Shown one piece after another: positions 54,332-64,000 of a stretch of DNA of 64,000 nt. The notes beneath the pieces are model-generated. The model did no database searches and was not told the DNA's origin. It saw only the letters and a program-made list of their open reading frames with translations. Source of the stretch: Sphingomonadales bacterium (GTDB lineage: Bacteria > Pseudomonadota > Alphaproteobacteria > Sphingomonadales > Sphingomonadaceae); contig JAACPW010000013.1 of assembly GCA_009995225.1 (NCBI GenBank), forward strand, positions 1-64,000, in the 5' to 3' direction. Within the stretch, counting starts at the first letter, position 1. Each line of letters opens with the position of its first letter. The position numbers were made by a program, and so were the translations under genes.

Positions 54332-56064
54332 ATATGATGGCGGCCTCGTTTGCCGCACGTGTTGCCACCCCCGTCATTCCTGTTGGTCGCCTGCCAAGCG
54401 TCGGCCTGCGCCAGCAATTGCTGTGGACGGCGCGGGTGCGGGTGCTGTGGCTGCTTGGCGGATTTGCCTTGATCGCATTGATTGCGTTGCTGCGGATCGC
54501 TTCGCTGGGCTTTGCCGGACAGGCCCCGCAGCGCACCAGCATGGAAGACGCGCTGCTGCCGCCGCGCGGCGAGATTACGGATCGCAACGGTGCCCCGCTT
54601 GCGCGGGCTTTCCCGGCCTATGCCCTGTGGTTCGAACCCCGCGCGATGGGCGATACCGGCGCGCCGTTGGTGCGTTCGCCCGAGCAAGTGGCAAGCGATC
54701 TGAAGGGCATTTTCCCCGATATCGACGAAGCGCGCATGGCGCGCCGCTTGGCCTCGGGCCGTCCGGGCTATCTGCGCCGCCGTATCCTGCCCGAAGAAGC
54801 CAACCGTGTTTTCGGCCTGGGCGAGATCGCGCTGGAAATTCCCCGCGAAACCGATCGCTATTATCCGCAAGGCACGCTTGCCGCGCATGTGCTGGGCTAT
54901 GTGGTCGAGGACGAAGGCGGCAAGATCGGCATGGAAGAGGTGCTCGAAAAGCAGCTCAGCCACCCTGACACCCGCAGCGCGCCCGTGGCGCTGTCGATCG
55001 ACGTGCGGGCCCAGGGCGCGCTGGAAGACGAACTGCGCCGCGGGATGCTTGCCACCAATGCGATCGGTGCAGCGGGCATTGTGCTCGATGTGGACACCGG
55101 TGAGGTGATGGCGCTGGCGAGCCTGCCCGAATTCGATCCCAACACCGCCGGGGCGGCCGGGGCAAAAAACGTGTTCAATCGCGCCACCAACGGCGTCTTT
55201 GAACTTGGCTCCACCTTCAAGCCGTTGAGCATTGCCGCTGCCATTGATGCAGGCGTGGTGCGCGATCTTGGCAAGTCGTGGGATGCCACCCCGATTGCGG
55301 TCGGGCGCCGTTCAATCAAGGATCTGAAATCCAAAGGCGCGACGCTGAATGTGCCGCAAGCGCTGGTCTATTCCTCCAACACCGTGACAGCGCGGGTGGC
55401 CGATGCGCTGGGGGCGGAACGCCTGCGCAAGGTCATGATCGATCTGGGCATGGACCGCCGCCCCTTCATCGAACTGCCCGCCAAGGGCAAGCCCATTTGG
55501 CCGCAGGGCCCGTGGAGCCGTGTGACCAACATGACCGTCAGCTACGGCCACGGCCTCGCTGTGACGCCACTGCATTTGGCGAGCGCTTATGCCGCAATGG
55601 TCAATGGCGGGATCTGGCGTCCGGCAACGCTGCGCAAGATTGCGGCGCGGGATGTGCCGCGCGGGCGGCGGGTGTTCAAGGAATCGACTTCGCACCGGAT
55701 GCGCCAGATGCTGCGCATGATCTCGCTTTACGGTACAGGCAAGAACGCCGATGCTGTCGGATACCGGGTCGGCGGCAAGACGGGATCGGCGGAAAAGGCC
55801 GGAGCGGGCGGGTACAACAAGACCTCGCTGGTGTCCTCTTTTGCAGCCGCCTTCCCGCTGGATGCGCCACGTTACGTGGTGGTGGTGGTGCTGGACGAGC
55901 CCAAGGGCACGGTGGCGAGCAGCTTCCAGCGCACCGCCGGTTACACCGCAGCGCCGGTTGTCGGCCGGCTCGTGCCGCGCATCGGTCCGATGCTGGGCGT
56001 GCAGCCCGATGAAAGCCGCGATGTCGATATTTCCGATTTGCGCTATCTGGTCGACAAGCACTGA
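54328..56064 (+). CDS. ftsI: septal peptidoglycan transpeptidase FtsI (PBP3)
   Basis: A 578-residue class B penicillin-binding protein that crosslinks septal peptidoglycan. A transmembrane anchor (about 40-62) is followed by the pedestal domain beginning RGEITDRNG. The transpeptidase motifs are STFK with Ser295, SSN at 349-351 and KTG at 484-486. There is no PASTA domain. It overlaps ftsL by four bases and ends one base into murE. Confidence 0.95.
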   Translation: MNMMAASFAARVATPVIPVGRLPSVGLRQQLLWTARVRVLWLLGGFALIALIALLRIASLGFAGQAPQRTSMEDALLPPRGEITDRNGAPLARAFPAYALWFEPRAMGDTGAPLVRSPEQVASDLKGIFPDIDEARMARRLASGRPGYLRRRILPEEANRVFGLGEIALEIPRETDRYYPQGTLAAHVLGYVVEDEGGKIGMEEVLEKQLSHPDTRSAPVALSIDVRAQGALEDELRRGMLATNAIGAAGIVLDVDTGEVMALASLPEFDPNTAGAAGAKNVFNRATNGVFELGSTFKPLSIAAAIDAGVVRDLGKSWDATPIAVGRRSIKDLKSKGATLNVPQALVYSSNTVTARVADALGAERLRKVMIDLGMDRRPFIELPAKGKPIWPQGPWSRVTNMTVSYGHGLAVTPLHLASAYAAMVNGGIWRPATLRKIAARDVPRGRRVFKESTSHRMRQMLRMISLYGTGKNADAVGYRVGGKTGSAEKAGAGGYNKTSLVSSFAAAFPLDAPRYVVVVVLDEPKGTVASSFQRTAGYTAAPVVGRLVPRIGPMLGVQPDESRDVDISDLRYLVDKH

Positions 56065-57539
56065 TGCGACTGGCGGAACTTATGGAAAGCGCCGGGATTG
56101 CTGCCAGCGACGCTGGCGATCGGTCCGTCACCGGCTTTGCAATCGACCATCGCAAGGTCGCCCCCGGCACAGTGTTCGGCGCCTTTCAGGGCGCGGCGGT
56201 TAATGGGGAAGGTTTTATCCCGGACGCCGTTGCGGCAGGCGCGATTGCTGTGGTGGCACGGCCCGAAGCGGTCGTCGACGGCGCGCTTCACATTGCCGAC
56301 GCAAACCCGCGCCGAGCCTTCGCGCGATTGGCCGCAGAGTTCTTCAGCCCGGTTCCTGACACCATCGTTGCGGTGACGGGGACCAACGGGAAGACCTCCT
56401 GCGTCGAGATGACCCGCCAGTTGTGGCGCATGGCGGGCGAACGCGCGGCGAGCATCGGCACGCTGGGCGTCACCACCCCCGATGGCTCGGTATCGACCGG
56501 ATTGACTACGCCGGACATTGTCACATTCCTCGCCAATATGAGCGGGCTGGCACGCGAAGGCGTTACCCATGTCGCCTATGAGGCTTCGAGCCATGGCCTC
56601 TCGCAATATCGCAACGAAGGCCTGCGCGTCGCAGCCAGTGCGTTCACCAATTTCAGCCGCGACCACCTCGATTATCACGGCACGATGGCGGAATATTTTG
56701 CAGCCAAGATGCGGCTGTTCACGCAGGTCGTTGCGCCCGGTAGTCCGGCCATTATCCACGACGCGGGCGACGGATCGGAATGGACCGCCAAGGCGATTGC
56801 AGAGGCTCGGGCGAGGGGTCTCGAGGTGTTGACCGTGGGCGAGGGCGGCACTTTCCTGCGCCTTGCTGCGCGTGAACCCGGCCAGCTTGGCCAGACGCTT
56901 ACCATCGAACATGCAGGCGAAACGCGGAAGGTGAACCTCCCGCTGATCGGGGCCTATCAGGCAGCCAATGCGCTGGTATCGGCAGGGCTGGCGCTGGCGA
57001 CCGGCGTGTCGGCATCCAGCGTATTCGATGCGCTCACCCGGCTCCAGCCGGTGCGCGGACGGCTGGAGCGTGCCGCGCTCAATTCCGCAGGCGCCCCCGT
57101 CTATGTCGATTATGCCCATACGCCCGATGCGCTCGATGCTGCGATTGCCGCGCTGCGCCCGCACGTTGCGAATGGTGGGCGACTGATCGTGGTGTTCGGC
57201 GCAGGCGGCGACCGTGATGTCGGCAAGCGCCCGCAAATGGGCGAAGTCGCCACACGTTCGGCCGATCTTGTCATCGTAACGGACGACAATCCCCGCAGCG
57301 AAGATCCCGCTACAATCCGCGCCGCGATTTTGGCCGGAGCAGGCGGGAACGCCCGCGAAATTGGCGACCGCCGCGCCGCGATTGCCGCCGCAGTTGGGGA
57401 TGCAGGTCCAAGCGATATTGTGCTGATTGCGGGCAAAGGCCACGAACAGGGACAGATATTCGGGTCAGGAGATACCATGCGGATCGAAGCTTTCGACGAT
57501 GTCGAAGTCGCGCGCGAATGTGCAGGAGGCCAGTGCTGA
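56064..57539 (+). CDS. murE: UDP-MurNAc-tripeptide ligase (meso-diaminopimelate adding)
   Basis: A 491-residue Mur ligase that adds the third residue of the stem peptide. The ATP loop is GTNGKTS (106-112). The motif DNPRSEDP near residue 409 is the meso-diaminopimelate selectivity motif, so the wall is of the usual Gram-negative type. The carbamylated lysine lies in the YHGTMAEYFAAKMRLF region. The ATG at 56064 shares a base with the ftsI stop. Confidence 0.95.
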   Translation: MRLAELMESAGIAASDAGDRSVTGFAIDHRKVAPGTVFGAFQGAAVNGEGFIPDAVAAGAIAVVARPEAVVDGALHIADANPRRAFARLAAEFFSPVPDTIVAVTGTNGKTSCVEMTRQLWRMAGERAASIGTLGVTTPDGSVSTGLTTPDIVTFLANMSGLAREGVTHVAYEASSHGLSQYRNEGLRVAASAFTNFSRDHLDYHGTMAEYFAAKMRLFTQVVAPGSPAIIHDAGDGSEWTAKAIAEARARGLEVLTVGEGGTFLRLAAREPGQLGQTLTIEHAGETRKVNLPLIGAYQAANALVSAGLALATGVSASSVFDALTRLQPVRGRLERAALNSAGAPVYVDYAHTPDALDAAIAALRPHVANGGRLIVVFGAGGDRDVGKRPQMGEVATRSADLVIVTDDNPRSEDPATIRAAILAGAGGNAREIGDRRAAIAAAVGDAGPSDIVLIAGKGHEQGQIFGSGDTMRIEAFDDVEVARECAGGQC

Positions 57540-59035
57540 TGAACGCGCCGATTGCTCATCCGATGCTGCACCAGTGGCCGGTCACGCTCCGCGATTCCTT
57601 GCGTCAGGCGTTGTGGACAGCCAGCGAAATCGAAGCCGCCACCGGCGGCATTGCCAGCCATGATTTCGAAGCCGCCGGGATCGAGATGGACTCGCGCGAT
57701 GTGAAGCCCGGGGATGTGTTCGTCGCGCTTCAGGGCGAGGCAACGGACGGGCACCGCTTCATCGACACAGCCTTTGCCAAGGGTGCGGTTGCGGCCATCG
57801 TGGACCGTCCGGTCGACTACCCTCATGTGCTGGTCAAGGATACGACCAGGGCGCTCCACGATCTTGCCCACGCCGCGCGTGACCGGGCGGTGGAGTCGGT
57901 GCGGATCGGCATCACCGGATCGGTTGGCAAAACGGGTGTGAAAGAGGCGATCTTCGCCTGCTTGGACCGGGCAAGCCGGGGCGCCGCGCACCGGAGTGTT
58001 CGCAGTTACAACAATCACGTGGGCGTGCCTCTCAGCCTCGCACGGATGCCCGCTCGCGCGAAATTCGGTGTGTTTGAAATGGGCATGAACCATGCGGGTG
58101 AAATCGCGCCGCTGTCGGCCCATGTGCAGCCCCACGTGGCGCTGATCACCACAATCGCGCCTGCGCATATCGAGAACCTGGGTAGCCTTGCGGCGATTGC
58201 GGATGAAAAGGCGCAGATTTTCACCAGCCTCGTTCCCGGCGGGGTCGCGATCATTCCGGCGGACAGCGAATGGACCGAACGCTTGATCGGCCATGCCATG
58301 GCTTGCGGGGCGAAGGTTATCACGTTCGGACGTGCGAAAAGCGCAGATGTGCGGTTGCTGGATGCAATTCCGGCGGCGGGGGGTACAGGTTCACTTGTCA
58401 CGGCAGATCTGGGCGACCGGCGCATTTGCTACACCATCGCCGAGCCCGGTGAGCACTGGATCGTCAATTCGCTTGGCGTCCTGGCCGCCGCGCGGGCGGC
58501 AGGCAGCGATCTGGCCAGCGCAGGCCTTGCGCTGGCGGAAATGGGCGGTTTGAAGGGTCGGGGCGCGCGCCACACCATCATTTTGCCTGCCGGCGGCGCT
58601 GCTGTGCTGATCGATGAAAGCTACAACGCCAATCCGGCATCAATGCGCGCGACATTGAAAACGCTGAAACAGACGCCCGCCACCCGCCGGATTGCAGTGC
58701 TTGGCAGCATGAAGGAACTGGGCGACTTTGCCGAAGGCTTCCATCGTCAGCTGGCCGAGCCGATTGCCGAGGCTGACGTGACGCACGCAATCCTTGTCGG
58801 ACCCGAGATGCGCGCCCTTGCCGACGAGTTGGGGAAAGCCGCATCGCACCCGCTTGGCAATGCCGTCACCTTCGCGCATTGCGAGGGGCCGACCGAAGCG
58901 ATTGCGGCGCTCGGGCAATTCGGACTTGCGCATGATGATGCGGTGCTGGTCAAGGGATCCAATTCGGTGGGCTTGGGCCGACTGGTATCGCATTTTACCG
59001 AAGCTGCCTCTGCACCAAGCGTAACCGGAGGCTGA
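57539..59035 (+). CDS. murF: UDP-MurNAc-tripeptide:D-Ala-D-Ala ligase
   Basis: A 498-residue Mur ligase that attaches D-Ala-D-Ala. The ATP loop is [14 protein letters not shown] (about 128-141), and [14 protein letters not shown] and [15 protein letters not shown] are MurF-type segments. The ATG at 57539 overlaps the murE stop (TGATG) and has AGGAGG upstream. It is slightly longer than the 450-residue norm through the N-terminal extension. Confidence 0.94.
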   Translation: MNAPIAHPMLHQWPVTLRDSLRQALWTASEIEAATGGIASHDFEAAGIEMDSRDVKPGDVFVALQGEATDGHRFIDTAFAKGAVAAIVDRPVDYPHVLVKDTTRALHDLAHAARDRAVESVRIGITGSVGKTGVKEAIFACLDRASRGAAHRSVRSYNNHVGVPLSLARMPARAKFGVFEMGMNHAGEIAPLSAHVQPHVALITTIAPAHIENLGSLAAIADEKAQIFTSLVPGGVAIIPADSEWTERLIGHAMACGAKVITFGRAKSADVRLLDAIPAAGGTGSLVTADLGDRRICYTIAEPGEHWIVNSLGVLAAARAAGSDLASAGLALAEMGGLKGRGARHTIILPAGGAAVLIDESYNANPASMRATLKTLKQTPATRRIAVLGSMKELGDFAEGFHRQLAEPIAEADVTHAILVGPEMRALADELGKAASHPLGNAVTFAHCEGPTEAIAALGQFGLAHDDAVLVKGSNSVGLGRLVSHFTEAASAPSVTGG

Positions 59036-59067
59036 GGCCAGGCCGAAGGACGCCAAAGGACGATTCC

Positions 59068-60138
59068 ATGCTCTATCTTCTCGCCGATTGGCTTGGCTTC
59101 GAAGGCGTCCTCAATCTGGTGCGCTACCAAAGCTTTCGTGCCGGTGCGACGCTGATGACCGCGTTGCTCATCGGCCTGATTATTGGCCCCCGGTTCATCA
59201 ACCTGCTGCGCGTGCGGCAGGGCAAGGGGCAACCGATCCGCCTTGATGGTCCGCAAACGCACCTTGCCAAGCGTGGCACGCCGACGATGGGCGGGCTGAT
59301 GATCCTGACGGCGCTCACGCTGTCACTGATCTTGTGGATGGACCTGTCGAGCCCGTTCGTGTGGGCCTGCCTTGCGGTTACGATTGGCTTTGGAATCATC
59401 GGTTTTCTTGATGATTATGACAAGGTTACAAAAAACAGCCACGCAGGCGTTTCGGCTCGGGTGCGGCTGCTCGGCGAATTTGTGGTCGCAGGCGTTGCCT
59501 CGTGGATCATTGTCAGTCAGATCAACACCAACCTGTACCTGCCCTTCCTCACCGGCGTCAGTATCCCGTTGGGGCCGGCCTATTATGTCTTCGCCGCCTT
59601 CGTGATCGTGGGGGCAGGCAATGCGGTGAACCTGACCGACGGGCTGGATGGTCTTGCGATCATGCCGGTGATTATTGCCAGCGGCACCTTTGCGATCATC
59701 GCCTATCTGGTGGGGCGCGCGGATTTTTCCGAATATCTCGGTATTCCGCATGTGCCCGGTGCAGGCGAGCTGGCGATTTTCTGCGCGGCGATCATGGGGG
59801 CAGGGCTTGCCTTCCTGTGGTTCAACGCGCCGCCAGCTGCGGTGTTCATGGGTGATACTGGCTCGCTGGCTTTGGGCGGCGCGCTTGGCGCGATTGCCGT
59901 GGCGTCGCATCACGAGGTCGTGCTGGCAATCGTCGGCGGGCTGTTCGTGCTCGAAGCGGTCAGCGTGATCGTACAGGTATTCTGGTTCAAGCGCACAGGA
60001 CGGCGCGTATTCAAGATGGCCCCGATCCACCACCATTTCGAGCAACTGGGCTGGAGTGAAAGCAAGGTCGTGATCCGGTTCTGGATCATCGCCATCGTGC
60101 TGGCGCTGATCGGCCTTTCCACGCTGAAGCTGCGATAG
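59068..60138 (+). CDS. mraY: phospho-MurNAc-pentapeptide translocase MraY
   Basis: A 356-residue ten-helix membrane enzyme that makes lipid I from UDP-MurNAc-pentapeptide and undecaprenyl phosphate. Conserved segments are [10 protein letters not shown], the DDYDK motif (about 115), [13 protein letters not shown] (about 188) and the [11 protein letters not shown] histidine motif (about 324). It follows murF after 32 bases, the largest gap inside this stretch of the dcw cluster. Confidence 0.96.
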   Translation: MLYLLADWLGFEGVLNLVRYQSFRAGATLMTALLIGLIIGPRFINLLRVRQGKGQPIRLDGPQTHLAKRGTPTMGGLMILTALTLSLILWMDLSSPFVWACLAVTIGFGIIGFLDDYDKVTKNSHAGVSARVRLLGEFVVAGVASWIIVSQINTNLYLPFLTGVSIPLGPAYYVFAAFVIVGAGNAVNLTDGLDGLAIMPVIIASGTFAIIAYLVGRADFSEYLGIPHVPGAGELAIFCAAIMGAGLAFLWFNAPPAAVFMGDTGSLALGGALGAIAVASHHEVVLAIVGGLFVLEAVSVIVQVFWFKRTGRRVFKMAPIHHHFEQLGWSESKVVIRFWIIAIVLALIGLSTLKLR

Positions 60139-60152
60139 AGCGCGCAAGGCCG

Positions 60153-61523
60153 ATGATCACCTCCCCTGTCTTTGCTGGCAAGCGTTACGCAGTGCTCGGC
60201 CTTGCGCGTTCAGGCGCGGCGGCGGCAGAGGCGCTTATTGCGAGCGGCGCGGAAGTGATTGTCTGGGACCGGCAGCCTCATGCGCGCGAGCATTTTGAGG
60301 GCCGCTGCCGGTTGATCGATCCGCTGGAGCTCGATCTTACCGGCTTTGCGGGCGTTGTTGTATCGCCCGGGGTGCCGCTCAATACGCATCCCATCGGCCC
60401 GCACGCGTGGCAATATGGCCTGCCGGTGATCGGCGATATCGAACTGTTCGCCAATGCCCGCGAAAGCCTTCCGCAGCACCGCGTGGTCGGCATCACCGGG
60501 ACCAATGGCAAATCGACCACCACGGCGCTGGTGCATCATATTCTGGTTGAAGCGGGCGTGCCTGCGGTGATGGGCGGCAATATCGGCGATCCCATCCTCG
60601 GTCAGGCGCCGCTTCCTGAGGGCGGCGTTTACGTGCTCGAACTGTCGAGCTTCCAGATTGATCTGACCTTCACACTCGATTGCGATGTCGCGGCGCTTAC
60701 CAACATCACACCCGACCACCTTGACCGTTACGCCGGTTTTGAAACCTATGCTGCGTCCAAGGAGCGGCTGTTCCAGATGCAGGCGAGCGGGACCGCGCTG
60801 ATCTGCACTGAGGACGCGCCAACCCGTGCCATTGCTGCGCGGTTGGCGGCGTCGGGCAAGCCAATCGTGCAGGTGGCGACCGCCGACCTGGAGACGCAGG
60901 GTCTGGCCGAGGGACGATCACCTTCGCTTGCCGGTCCGCACAATGCCCAGAATGCTGCGGTCGCCGTTGCGATCTGCCGCCAGCTTGGTTTGCGCGATGC
61001 CCAGATTGCCGCAGGTCTGGCGACGTATCGCGGCCTTCCGCACCGCATGGAGCGGGTGTGTGATGCAGGCGGCGTCACCTATATTAACGACAGCAAGGCG
61101 ACCAATGCCGCATCTGCTGCGCCAGCACTCGCGGCGTTCCCGCCCGACGCGGCAATCAATCAGGGCGCGCCGCGCATCCACTGGATCGTCGGCGGATTGC
61201 CCAAAGACGATGGCCTTGGTGCCTGCGCCGACCACCTTGGCAATGTGGCAGCGGCCTACACTGTGGGCGAGGCGGGGCCGATGTTTGCCGATTTGCTGGC
61301 AGGACAGGTGCTGACCCACCGCTGTGAACTGATCAGCGAAGCGGTGCGACGCGCCGCAGAAGCGGCGCGTCCGGGGGACATCGTACTTCTGTCGCCCGCC
61401 TGCGCCTCTTACGATCAGTTTCGCGATTACGAAAAGCGCGGCAATCACTTTTGCCAGATGGTCAGGGCCATTACCGGTTGTGATGCCGACGATGATACCG
61501 AAAACCGGAGCAATCTGCCATGA
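60153..61523 (+). CDS. murD: UDP-MurNAc-L-alanine:D-glutamate ligase
   Basis: A 456-residue Mur ligase that adds D-glutamate. The N-terminal Rossmann-like part begins YAVLGLARSG. The ATP loop is GITGTNGKSTTT (about 114-125), followed by ELSSFQIDL and the NDSKATN motif near residue 312. The C-terminal LLSPACASYDQFRDYEKRG is diagnostic. Its last four bases overlap ftsW. Confidence 0.95.
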   Translation: MITSPVFAGKRYAVLGLARSGAAAAEALIASGAEVIVWDRQPHAREHFEGRCRLIDPLELDLTGFAGVVVSPGVPLNTHPIGPHAWQYGLPVIGDIELFANARESLPQHRVVGITGTNGKSTTTALVHHILVEAGVPAVMGGNIGDPILGQAPLPEGGVYVLELSSFQIDLTFTLDCDVAALTNITPDHLDRYAGFETYAASKERLFQMQASGTALICTEDAPTRAIAARLAASGKPIVQVATADLETQGLAEGRSPSLAGPHNAQNAAVAVAICRQLGLRDAQIAAGLATYRGLPHRMERVCDAGGVTYINDSKATNAASAAPALAAFPPDAAINQGAPRIHWIVGGLPKDDGLGACADHLGNVAAAYTVGEAGPMFADLLAGQVLTHRCELISEAVRRAAEAARPGDIVLLSPACASYDQFRDYEKRGNHFCQMVRAITGCDADDDTENRSNLP

Positions 61524-62749
61524 CCGCACCGGCTTACACGTCTGGGCCGCGCGGGGCGAGCCATTATCTGCCGCCTGCGCCGTTGCAGCGACGCTGGCGC
61601 GATGTGTTGCGCATCTGGTGGCGCGAGATCGACAAGCTGCTGCTGCTATTGATCGGTCTGTTGATGGCGGTTGGCATTGTTGCGGTTGCCGCCGCATCGC
61701 CCGCCAGCGCCGATCAGCTTTCAACCGCAAAAGAGCGGGTCGGCGATTTCATGTTCTTCCGGCGCCACATCGTCTTCCAGATGATGGGACTGGCGCTCAT
61801 GATCGGGCTGTCGTTCCTCAGCCGCGATTCCGCGCGCCGCCTGGGTATTCTGGTGGGCGCAATCATGCTCGCGCTGTTGTTTGTTGTGCCGGTGATCGGT
61901 GAAGAGAAGAACGGTGCCAAGCGTTGGATCAATGTCGGCATGAGCCTGCAGCCGTCCGAGTTTCTCAAGCCCGGTTTTGCCATCATCTGCGCGTGGATCC
62001 TAAGCTGGCGACTGCGTGATCCGGGCCTGCCCGTGGTGCTGTACGTCAGCGGTTTGATGGCATTGATCGCCGCGCTGCTGATGCTGCAACCCAACCTTGG
62101 CGATGCGATCCTCTTCGGCGGGATATGGCTGGTCATGGTGCTGCTGGCCGGGATGCCGTGGCAGCGGCTGGTGGCACTGGGCGGCGTGGTGGTGGGGGGA
62201 CTGACGCTGGCCTATATCTTCTACGATAATGCGCGTCACCGCATTGACGGGTTTCTGGGAGGCGGCACGGCCTTCGATCAGGTCGATCTCGCGCAACGCA
62301 CGATCACGGCCGGCGGATGGACAGGCACTGGCCTGTGGCTGGGAATTCGAAAAATGAACCTGCCCGAAGCCCATACCGATTATATCTTCTCCGTTATCGG
62401 TGAGGAGTTCGGTCTCATCACCTGTGCGCTGATCGTGCTGCTTTATTGCGCGCTGGTGTTGCGGGTGCTGGTGCGGCTGGTTGGGGAAGACAATCTGTTC
62501 GCGCTGCTGGCGGCCACCGGCCTCATCACCCAGTTCGGTGGGCAGGCCTTCATCAACATGTTGGTGAACCTCAAGCTGTTCCCGTCGAAGGGGATGACAT
62601 TGCCGCTGATCTCCTATGGAGGCTCATCGACACTGGCGGTGTGCTTCACGCTTGGGCTATTGCTGGCGATCACCCGGCGCAATCCTTTCCTCGCCCGGGA
62701 GGGAGGGACGTTGCGTGATCTGATCGAACGCAAGGATGCGCCTGCATGA
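61520..62749 (+). CDS. ftsW: septal peptidoglycan polymerase FtsW (SEDS family)
   Basis: A 409-residue SEDS membrane protein with about ten helices. The polymerase works with FtsI. The segments GAKRWINVG, QPSEFLKPGF, QPNLGDA (with the catalytic-site aspartate of the SEDS family) and the C-terminal FPSKGMTLPLISYGGSS are typical. It overlaps murD and murG by four bases each. Confidence 0.95.
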   Translation: MTAPAYTSGPRGASHYLPPAPLQRRWRDVLRIWWREIDKLLLLLIGLLMAVGIVAVAAASPASADQLSTAKERVGDFMFFRRHIVFQMMGLALMIGLSFLSRDSARRLGILVGAIMLALLFVVPVIGEEKNGAKRWINVGMSLQPSEFLKPGFAIICAWILSWRLRDPGLPVVLYVSGLMALIAALLMLQPNLGDAILFGGIWLVMVLLAGMPWQRLVALGGVVVGGLTLAYIFYDNARHRIDGFLGGGTAFDQVDLAQRTITAGGWTGTGLWLGIRKMNLPEAHTDYIFSVIGEEFGLITCALIVLLYCALVLRVLVRLVGEDNLFALLAATGLITQFGGQAFINMLVNLKLFPSKGMTLPLISYGGSSTLAVCFTLGLLLAITRRNPFLAREGGTLRDLIERKDAPA

Positions 62750-63990
62750 ACAATCCCACACCAACCGGCACGCCCAAGGGGGCCACGCGCCATTTCGTGC
62801 TGGCCGCAGGCGGCACCGGCGGACATTTGATTCCGGCCTTTGCCCTGGCTGTGGAATTGCATGCGCGCGGACATCATGTGGCGCTGATCACGGACGAGCG
62901 CGGGGCGGCGATCCCGGGCAAGCCGGGTTTCCTGACCGCCCACGTGCTGCCCGCCGGGCGCTTCGGCAAAAATCCGCTTGGCTGGCCAGCGGGTATCAGC
63001 GCGGTGCTGGAAGGCCGGGCCATGGCGCTGCGTCTTTTCGATACCTTTGCGCCGTCGGCCATCGTCGGCTTCGGCGGCTATCCCGCACTTCCCGCTCTGC
63101 TGGCTGCAACCGCTGTCAAATTGCCAAGCGTCGTGCATGAACAAAACGCGGTGCTCGGCCGCGTAAACCGTCTGCTGGCAGGCCGGGTGGACGCCATCGC
63201 GACATCATACGACAAGGTCGATCGGCTCAGCCCCAAGCACGCAGCCAAAGTGCAGCTTGTCGGCAACCCCGTGCGGGCTGATGTGCTGGGGTTGCGTGAA
63301 AAGGATTTCCCCGCCTTCACCGATGAAAGCCTGCTGCGCATTCTGGTGACCGGCGGGTCACAAGGCGCACGGGTATTGTCCGAGGTGGTGCCCGATGGTC
63401 TGGCCATGCTGCCCCCTGCGCTGCGCCAACGGTTACAGGTGACGCAGCAATGCCGGCCCGAAGATCTGGAAGCTGTGCGGGCACGCTATGCCAGCCACGA
63501 TATTCCGGCAGAATTGGGCACCTATTTTGAAGACATGCACGAACGGCTGGCCGATGCGCATCTGTTTATCGGGCGTGCGGGCGCTTCGACGATTGCGGAA
63601 CTCACCGCCGTGGGCCGCCCTGCGATACTGGTTCCTCTGCCCATCGCGACCGATGACCACCAGGCGGCAAACACCCGCGAGATGGTCAAGGCGGGCGGCG
63701 CACGGATGATCCGGCAGGAGGCATTTCAGCCGAAGGAACTCGCCAAGCAGATCCAGGCGATGGCAATGAACCCGGCCAGCCTCGCCAACGCGGCGCACTG
63801 CGCCTTCAATTGCGGGCGCCCCGATGCAGCCAGCGATCTTGCCGATCTGGTAGAAAGCATGAGCGGAATTGATCTGATGGATGTGATCCGGGTGGGCGAG
63901 GGCGCGCGCACCTCTGCCCAGACCGCCACCCGTTCGCAGGCCGCGACCCGCAAGGCCGCCAAGGATGCCGTGGAGCGCGTCGAATCATGA
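62746..63990 (+). CDS. murG: UDP-GlcNAc:lipid I N-acetylglucosaminyltransferase MurG
   Basis: A 414-residue GT28 transferase that makes lipid II. GGTGGHLIPA (22-31) is the N-terminal glycine loop, with VGFGGYPALP, HEQNAVLGRVNR, GGSQGARVLS and the nucleotide-sugar site IGRAGASTIAELTAVGRP following in order. The C-terminus extends by about 35 residues, rich in A, R, T and K. The stop overlaps the murC start. Confidence 0.95.
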   Translation: MNNPTPTGTPKGATRHFVLAAGGTGGHLIPAFALAVELHARGHHVALITDERGAAIPGKPGFLTAHVLPAGRFGKNPLGWPAGISAVLEGRAMALRLFDTFAPSAIVGFGGYPALPALLAATAVKLPSVVHEQNAVLGRVNRLLAGRVDAIATSYDKVDRLSPKHAAKVQLVGNPVRADVLGLREKDFPAFTDESLLRILVTGGSQGARVLSEVVPDGLAMLPPALRQRLQVTQQCRPEDLEAVRARYASHDIPAELGTYFEDMHERLADAHLFIGRAGASTIAELTAVGRPAILVPLPIATDDHQAANTREMVKAGGARMIRQEAFQPKELAKQIQAMAMNPASLANAAHCAFNCGRPDAASDLADLVESMSGIDLMDVIRVGEGARTSAQTATRSQAATRKAAKDAVERVES

Positions 63991-64000
63991 AAGGCGTCGG
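63987..64000 (+). CDS. murC: UDP-MurNAc:L-alanine ligase MurC, start only
   Basis: An ATG overlapping the murG stop (ATGA) opens a frame reading MKGV and then a partial glycine codon before the window ends. MKGVG is the usual N-terminus of alphaproteobacterial MurC, and murC follows murG in this cluster. Only 14 bases are visible. Confidence 0.6.

Overview
The window is GC-rich, gene-dense chromosomal DNA from an alphaproteobacterium, most likely order Sphingomonadales (Erythrobacteraceae/Sphingomonadaceae type). The grounds are family-level recognition of protein sequences and gene order: argS-SPOR-nagZ-scpAB-tatABC, tadCB-cpaEDCBA, a full dcw cluster, Bpt in place of the classical Aat, and short palindromic repeats of the kind common in sphingomonads. 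No database search was possible, so the genus is not claimed.

Layout. 1-228: the 3' end of an IS5-type transposase and an inverted pair of REP-like repeats. 229-2642: a short-chain dehydrogenase, an enoyl-CoA hydratase and a MarR regulator (acyl-CoA metabolism). 2682-10162 (minus): a Tad/Flp pilus operon cpaABCDE-tadBC with no cpaF/tadA ATPase gene and no flp pilin gene. 10296-12594: hydrolase, FAD-dependent oxidoreductase, YegP-like protein. 12619-15073 (minus): rnhA, thrB, ispH. 15145-22577 (plus): a lipoprotein, argS, a SPOR protein, nagZ, scpA, scpB, tatA, tatB, tatC. 22578-25635: secreted amidohydrolase and ilvA. 25824-33269: bpt, then tamA-tamB for outer-membrane assembly. 33350-34976: an orphan endolysin divergent from an XRE regulator/membrane-protein pair, with three tandem 17-bp operator-like repeats between them. 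35044-40962 (minus): Ca2+/cation antiporter, glnA, glnB (with a sigma-54-like promoter), argC, an SH3-only protein, leucyl aminopeptidase. 41040-43299: a lipoprotein gene with a perfect parS site near its start, map, and a small unknown gene whose last codons lie in a REP hairpin. 43314-45239 (minus): ccmA, ccmB and an unrecognised membrane protein. 45304-49704: pterin carbinolamine dehydratase, SDR, S9 peptidase, AlkA-type glycosylase, 2Fe-2S ferredoxin. 49747-51957: cysK and two unknown membrane/lipoprotein genes. 52342-64000: dcw cluster mraZ-rsmH-ftsL-ftsI-murE-murF-mraY-murD-ftsW-murG-murC (murC cut by the window end), almost all with overlapping start and stop codons.

Most of the window is housekeeping: envelope synthesis, division, secretion, nitrogen assimilation and amino-acid synthesis. 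The notable signals are mainly non-coding: a parS centromere site, two arrays of GGG-type repeats with about 10-bp period upstream of mraZ that resemble MraZ boxes, a three-unit operator-like array before the XRE gene, covarying REP hairpins, and the missing motor ATPase in the Tad operon. No CRISPR array, tRNA, rRNA or prophage was seen.
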